In this document: positions 31,667 through 35,620 of the stretch, piece by piece
Layout of the letters: each line of letters opens with the position of its first letter
How positions within the stretch are numbered: the first letter of the stretch is position 1
NCBI GenBank assembly: GCA_016763155.1
Contig: JAESUH010000065.1
Location: forward strand, 1 to 35,620
Reading direction: 5' to 3'
Origin: Rhizobiaceae bacterium
GTDB taxonomy: Bacteria > Pseudomonadota > Alphaproteobacteria > Rhizobiales > Rhizobiaceae
DNA length: 35,620 nt
Program-made: the position numbers and the translations under genes
Notes under the pieces: generated by a model
Told to the model about the DNA's origin: nothing
What the model saw: the letters and a program-made list of their open reading frames with translations, nothing else
The model's database searches: none

Positions 31667-33576
31667 TGGAGTGGTTCAGCCTTGATCAGATAATTGCTGC
31701 TAACCGAGGTGAATTGCCTATCAGCATCGGTGGATTGAATAAATCAATTGCCCGTGCTGGTTGGCGCTTGCTGAAAGGCATGGCTCGCAAATCACCCAAA
31801 CGAGGCGGTGGCTGGCTCTATCATGTTTCATTGCTACCTGAAACCATTCAGGCGCGCTTGTCATTGAATGTAGTTGTCGAGACCACACCAGAAGTCACAG
31901 CAGAACGCCAAGCCCTGTGGCATCGGTATGACGGGCTTTCAAAGGCTCAAAAAAACGTATGTGAAACCCGTTTAAAGGTGGTTTTAAGCGTTGATAAATA
32001 TCTGGCTTCCGGCATGGGCCGCACAGCAGCTGCCAGAGTGGTAGCAGCTGAAAATAATATCTCAATGGCAAGCCTGTTCAACTGGAGGGCAAAACTGGCA
32101 GGGTTTGACCAGTCGGACTGGCTTGCCGCCCTTGCATCAGAACCCAAAAAAACCGCGGACCGCATCGAATGTCACGAACAGGCATATATAGCCCTCAAGT
32201 CTGATTTCCTTCGCCCGGAAAAACCCACTTTCACCAGTTGCTATCGACGCATGGAAAAAGCCGCTGGAAAAAATAATTGGGCACCAATTCCCGGCGAACG
32301 CTCCATGCGCCGCCATCTTGATCAAGACGTACCCAAAGACGTGCAGAAAATGGCGCGTGATGGCCGCGAACGCACTAAAATATTATATCCAGCCCAACGC
32401 CGTACCCGCGAGCATTTCCACGCCATGCAGGCGGTCAATATGGATGGTCACAAATTTGATGTGTTCGTCAAATGGCCCGATGGCCGTATTGTTCGGGCAA
32501 TGCTGGTCGGCATTCAAGATTTGTATTCCGGCAAAATCATTGCCTGGCGCTTATGTGACAGTGAAAACAAAGAAATGGTTCGCCTTGTCATTGGTGACAT
32601 GGTCGATATGCACGGCATCCCCGAAGTTATCTATCTTGATAATGGGCGCGCCTTCGCCAGCAAGTGGATTACTGGCGGCGCAAAAAACCGTTTCCGCTTT
32701 AAAATTCGTGAGGAAGAACCGCAGGGATTAGTGGTTTCTCTCGGAATGAAAATCGTCTGGACTACTCCTTATTCTGGTCAGTCCAAGCCCATCGAACGCG
32801 CATGGCGCGATCTGGCAGATACCATTTCCCGGCACCCTGCTTGCGCGGGTGCATGGACTGGCAACAACATTGATGCCAAGCCAGAAAATTACGGCAATGC
32901 TGCAATTCCGTTGGAAGATTTTCGCAATCTTGTTGAACAGGAAATCATTGAACACAATGCGCGCTCTGGCCGCAAAGCCACAGCCGTTCGCGGTCGCAGT
33001 TTTGATCAGGCATTTGAAGAAAGCTTGGCGCTGGAAACAACAATTGTAAAATGGCCAACCGAAGCACAGCGTTCTTTGTGGTTACTCGCGGCTGAGCAGA
33101 TTAGAGCGCAACGCGGCAGCGGAGAAATACACTTTTTTGATAACCGCTATTGGTCCCCTGCCCTTACCGCATTTGCTGGCAAGAAAGTCACAGTGCGGTT
33201 TGACCCTGATGCTCTGCACGATGGTGTTGCCGTTTACGATATCGATGACCGCTTTATCTGTCAGGCCGAATGTCTTGAAGATGCTGGCTTCGATGATGTA
33301 ACCGCCGCGCGTTCCCACAACCGCGACAGGCGAGCCTATTTTAAAGCCGTCAAGGATCAGGAACATCTACACCGCAAAATGAGCGTTGAAGAATTGGCGC
33401 GCCTTTACACCGACAAGCCAACCAAAAAATCAACCGCTCCCAAACCACCTACAAAGGTTACTCGCCTTGCGAATGCAGCGGCAGTCGCAGTCAAACAACC
33501 AGAAGAGATATGGGACGACGAGGCCGAAGCCAGTTTTTCAAGAGGGCTTCGGTTGGTGACCAAAGACGAGATTTAG
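31666..33576 (+). CDS. MuA-like DDE transposase
   Basis: 636 residues. The N-terminal winged-helix part (residues 1-60, LDQIIAANRGELPISIGGLNKSI) is of the Mu type. A second DNA-binding region follows at about 80-240. The catalytic triad fits as Asp260 (VNMDGHKFDVF), Asp325 (IYLDNGRAF) and Glu377 (SKPIERAW), against D269, D336, E392 in MuA. A C-terminal beta-barrel and a basic tail (KPTKKSTAPKPPTKVTRLA) would bind DNA and the ATPase. It starts on the last base of the preceding gene, so it is coupled to the early chain. It should act on the phage ends. Confidence 0.95.
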   Translation: MEWFSLDQIIAANRGELPISIGGLNKSIARAGWRLLKGMARKSPKRGGGWLYHVSLLPETIQARLSLNVVVETTPEVTAERQALWHRYDGLSKAQKNVCETRLKVVLSVDKYLASGMGRTAAARVVAAENNISMASLFNWRAKLAGFDQSDWLAALASEPKKTADRIECHEQAYIALKSDFLRPEKPTFTSCYRRMEKAAGKNNWAPIPGERSMRRHLDQDVPKDVQKMARDGRERTKILYPAQRRTREHFHAMQAVNMDGHKFDVFVKWPDGRIVRAMLVGIQDLYSGKIIAWRLCDSENKEMVRLVIGDMVDMHGIPEVIYLDNGRAFASKWITGGAKNRFRFKIREEEPQGLVVSLGMKIVWTTPYSGQSKPIERAWRDLADTISRHPACAGAWTGNNIDAKPENYGNAAIPLEDFRNLVEQEIIEHNARSGRKATAVRGRSFDQAFEESLALETTIVKWPTEAQRSLWLLAAEQIRAQRGSGEIHFFDNRYWSPALTAFAGKKVTVRFDPDALHDGVAVYDIDDRFICQAECLEDAGFDDVTAARSHNRDRRAYFKAVKDQEHLHRKMSVEELARLYTDKPTKKSTAPKPPTKVTRLANAAAVAVKQPEEIWDDEAEASFSRGLRLVTKDEI

Positions 33577-33657
33577 AAATTTCTGTCTGCTCGATTGTAT
33601 GAGCAGCAGGATCACTACCCGCCCTTTGTATTGCGTAGGCGGTTTTCCAAAAAAAAC

Positions 33658-33682
33658 GGCCAGAGCCCAAAGGCATCTGACC
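33658..33682 (+). other. Stem-loop before the MuB-like gene
   Basis: GG-CAGA-GCC and GGC-TCTG-CC arms fold with a CAAA loop in the 134-base spacer between the transposase and the ATPase gene. Bases 33650-33656 before it are a run of A. It may slow transcription or process the mRNA so that A and B are made in different amounts. No gene is seen in this spacer. Confidence 0.35.
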
Positions 33683-33710
33683 GAAATTAGTAAAGCAAAG
33701 GGAATATAGC

Positions 33711-34724
33711 ATGAATGTAGACATTCGCACAAGTTGGGACATTCCAACCTTCGACAATGAACCTGTATATGGACAAGGCAGGCAAAAAGAAGATTTCGGT
33801 ACACGCGAAGAATTGATTGTAAAAGTGGCTGCAATCGGCCAGCGCCAACGCTGGACCAAGCAGGCCATGGCCGACCATATCGGCCTTTCCGAAGGAATTT
33901 TTAGCGGCTGGTTTTCCAGAAAATACAAGGGCCGCTTCGATACATCAAACAAAAAAATTGAAACATGGCTTGATGGTTTTGAGGAAGCCCAAGACGTAGA
34001 GTTTGCATTGCCCGATAGTCCCGCTTTTATCGAAACAAAGATCGCCACCGAGATCATGGACATGTTGCAGGCTGCGCGCGTTTTACCCGCAATGAACCTG
34101 ATTACGGCAGATGCAGGCATCGGCAAAACAATGGCCGCTGAACACTTCATGGCAAACAATTCCAATACTTGGATGGTGACGATAAGCCCTCATACAAAAA
34201 CCATTCATGGCATGTTGTTGGCGATTGCAGATGCTGTTGGGCTTGTTCAACCTAATATGGCCCATTTGGTTACGGGTATCGGAAAACGGGTCCAGAAACG
34301 CAGTGCGCCATGTTTGTTAATTGTCGACGAAGCGCAAAACCTGACCGATGACGCCATCAATCAGCTTCGTCATTTCACTGACCAATACAAATGCGGCATT
34401 GCATTGTTGGGCAATAAGGAAAGCTACTCCCGTTTTGCAGCATGGGGCAAAGGCACAAAATACGGGCAGCTTTCACGGCGCATCCTGAAACGCCTGAACA
34501 AATCCACATCCTACGAAGAGGATTTGAAAGCGTTCATTCGAGCTTGGGGAATTACTGACCCAAAAATGACAACATATTTAATAGGTATCGGCAAAAAATC
34601 CGGCGCAATGGGTCAAATCGATATGACTATCAAACTGGCCAATCTGATGATCATGGATGAAGGCCGCCCAATCAATCTTGCAGACGTAAAGCGCGCCTGG
34701 TCAAACCGCGATGTGGAGGGTTGA
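33711..34724 (+). CDS. MuB-like AAA+ ATPase (transposition target selection)
   Basis: 337 residues. An N-terminal HTH (about 45-75, KQAMADHIGLSEGIFSGWFS) resembles the MuB N-terminal domain. Walker A is ADAGIGKT (Lys139), Walker B is LIVDEAQNL (Asp206-Glu207), and a sensor-like NKES follows. In Mu, B forms an ATP-bound filament on target DNA, activates the transposase and protects nearby phage DNA from insertion. It starts after a 134-base spacer, so it has its own ribosome site (AAAGGGAATAT before ATG 33711). Confidence 0.93.
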   Translation: MNVDIRTSWDIPTFDNEPVYGQGRQKEDFGTREELIVKVAAIGQRQRWTKQAMADHIGLSEGIFSGWFSRKYKGRFDTSNKKIETWLDGFEEAQDVEFALPDSPAFIETKIATEIMDMLQAARVLPAMNLITADAGIGKTMAAEHFMANNSNTWMVTISPHTKTIHGMLLAIADAVGLVQPNMAHLVTGIGKRVQKRSAPCLLIVDEAQNLTDDAINQLRHFTDQYKCGIALLGNKESYSRFAAWGKGTKYGQLSRRILKRLNKSTSYEEDLKAFIRAWGITDPKMTTYLIGIGKKSGAMGQIDMTIKLANLMIMDEGRPINLADVKRAWSNRDVEG

Positions 34725-34727
34725 ACG

Positions 34728-34958
34728 ATGGATGAACTGCCCACCGATAATTTGAGTGAACACCTGACTTGGCTGCGAACCCATTTTGCCAAGCTTGAAG
34801 CTGGGGAAAATTTGGGAAAGGGAGATTTGGAAGCGATAGTTCACTCACTGGATACGGCAATCACACTTTCCGAGATGCAATTTAGAGAACTCAACGTTCA
34901 CCGGTCAATGCATGTCAGCAGCTCCAATCTTGCCGAACGTATCGGCCAAATGAACTGA
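34728..34958 (+). CDS. Small phage protein, unknown
   Basis: 76 residues, mostly acidic and helical (LSEHLTWLRTHFAKLEAGE, then GDLEAIVHSLDTAITLSEMQF). Three bases after the ATPase stop, in the same direction. No recognised motif. A structural adaptor or coupled early protein is possible. Confidence 0.6.
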   Translation: MDELPTDNLSEHLTWLRTHFAKLEAGENLGKGDLEAIVHSLDTAITLSEMQFRELNVHRSMHVSSSNLAERIGQMN

Positions 34959-34975
34959 ACAACGAGGAAAATATC

Positions 34976-35620
34976 ATGACACTTGAACAACATTTAGAAA
35001 CTGAAAGCCGAAACATTGCCTATCACAGCCCTTTGATTGAAGTGCAGGGAAAAAGCTACATGAATGATGCCAAGGGCAACTTGACGCCCGTGGAACTGGT
35101 GAAGCCAGCGAAGAAGCTCGAAGACGATATGGTTCGAAAAATCATTGCCTTTGCAGTTGATCTGAATGATCAAATCAGCCGTTTTCAGGGCCATTGTTTT
35201 GAAGATATTGGAGCGTTCGAAGCCATTCTAGCAGAAGAATATAATGCTAGTGTTGGCGGTCGTAAGGGCAATATGAGCCTGATGTCATTTGACGGTTGCA
35301 TGAAAGTGCAAGTGCAGGTTTCAGATCTGATTGATTTTGGACCTGAATTACAGATTGCAAAAAGTTTGATTGATGAATGTTTGAATGAATGGACAGTAGA
35401 CAGTCGCCCAGAAGTTCAAGCAATCATCACCCGCGCCTTTAACACTGACAAGGAAGGCCAAGTGAACCGTTCTGACGTGTACATGTTGTTACGGCTGGAT
35501 ATTGACGACAAGCGCTGGCAGAGCGCCATGGATGCTATCCGCGATGCAATCCGGGTGGTTGGTTCCAAAACATACATTCGATTTTATCAGCGAAAAGAGG
35601 CCGCTGGCAAATGGCAGGCA
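34976..35620 (+). CDS. DUF3164 protein, partial (C-terminus outside window)
   Basis: Open from ATG 34976 to the end, 215 residues. It contains YMNDAKGNLTPVELVKPAKK near the start and later FDGCMKVQVQVSDLIDFGPEL, TDKEGQVNRSDVYMLLRLDI and SKTYIRFYQR, all typical of DUF3164 proteins found after the A and B genes of Mu-like phages. Function unknown; location suggests an early or middle role. A GAGGAAA site precedes the start. Confidence 0.85.
   Translation, partial: MTLEQHLETESRNIAYHSPLIEVQGKSYMNDAKGNLTPVELVKPAKKLEDDMVRKIIAFAVDLNDQISRFQGHCFEDIGAFEAILAEEYNASVGGRKGNMSLMSFDGCMKVQVQVSDLIDFGPELQIAKSLIDECLNEWTVDSRPEVQAIITRAFNTDKEGQVNRSDVYMLLRLDIDDKRWQSAMDAIRDAIRVVGSKTYIRFYQRKEAAGKWQA

Larger units (their letters stand above)
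27600..35620 (+). mobile_element. Mu-like transposable prophage, left part (right end outside window)
   Basis: The order repressor (leftward), Ner-like, early small genes, MuA-like transposase, MuB-like ATPase, DUF3164 protein is that of Mu-like phages. The early genes form a tightly packed chain with 1-4-base overlaps. The left border is placed only roughly, somewhere between 27557 and 28058. Late genes, the right end and any target duplication are not in the window. Several early proteins (DnaA-like, ParB-like) are not part of classical Mu. Confidence 0.85.

Noticed and set aside
32318..32731. 137-residue frame inside the transposase
   Set aside because: Out-of-frame reading of the transposase catalytic region.
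33491..34165. 224-residue minus-strand frame opposite the ATPase gene
   Set aside because: Shadow of the MuB-like gene; no start signal and no motif.

Overview
The window looks like a chromosome segment of a medium-GC alphaproteobacterium, probably of the order Hyphomicrobiales. This rests on the RpoB, L7/L12, L10, L1, L11, NusG and SecE sequences and on the style of the secreted and regulatory proteins; the genus cannot be named from the sequence. The right-hand fifth of the window is the left (early) part of a Mu-like transposable prophage.

Layout. (1) 1-5300, all minus strand: the transcription/translation cluster secE-nusG-rplK-rplA-rplJ-rplL-rpoB (rpoB cut by the window edge), with a structured L10-type leader before rplJ and paired hairpins between rplL and rpoB. 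(2) 5347-10081: cysK with its terminator, a Sel1-repeat protein, a small membrane protein, and a Na+/phosphate cotransporter. (3) 8423-15982, minus strand: a probable catabolic operon made of a Tat-exported binding protein, an ABC ATPase, two permeases, a phosphonate monoesterase-like hydrolase of the sulfatase superfamily, and the phosphate cotransporter. A MocR-type GntR/aminotransferase regulator (16313-17797) is divergent from it. (4) 17982-22694: a DUF985 cupin, an ammonium transporter, an amidohydrolase broken by a single amber codon, two lipoproteins (one of 34 residues), and an L,D-transpeptidase. (5) 22797-26185: a LuxR-type HTH/alpha-beta-hydrolase fusion regulator, a 26-bp perfect palindrome, and three small exported proteins. 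(6) 26340-27502: the C-terminal scrap of a phage large terminase and an AT-rich membrane protein of the putative phage-abortive-infection (PutAbiC) type. (7) About 27600-35620: the Mu-like prophage. It has a LexA/S24 repressor facing left, a symmetrical operator over the early promoter, then a rightward chain: Ner-like, a 45-residue membrane protein, a DnaA-domain-IV-like protein, a ParB-like protein, two Cys-rich small proteins, an unknown protein, a MuA-like DDE transposase, a MuB-like ATPase, an unknown protein and a DUF3164 protein running off the window. The early genes mostly overlap by 1-4 bases.

How the genes work together. Region 3 reads as one inducible system: uptake of a cationic or amine-bearing ester, cleavage by a formylglycine hydrolase, and handling of the released phosphate by the cotransporter, with the MocR protein sensing an amine or PLP-reactive ligand. 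In region 7 the repressor and Ner-like protein contest one operator, and the DnaA-like and ParB-like proteins sit where they could control replication, target choice or timing of transposition. The best candidates for something not well described are this DnaA-like/ParB-like early module, the phosphodiester operon, and the LuxR/hydrolase regulator that lacks its catalytic histidine and sits beside a perfect palindrome. All functions are inferred from sequence; no search was run.
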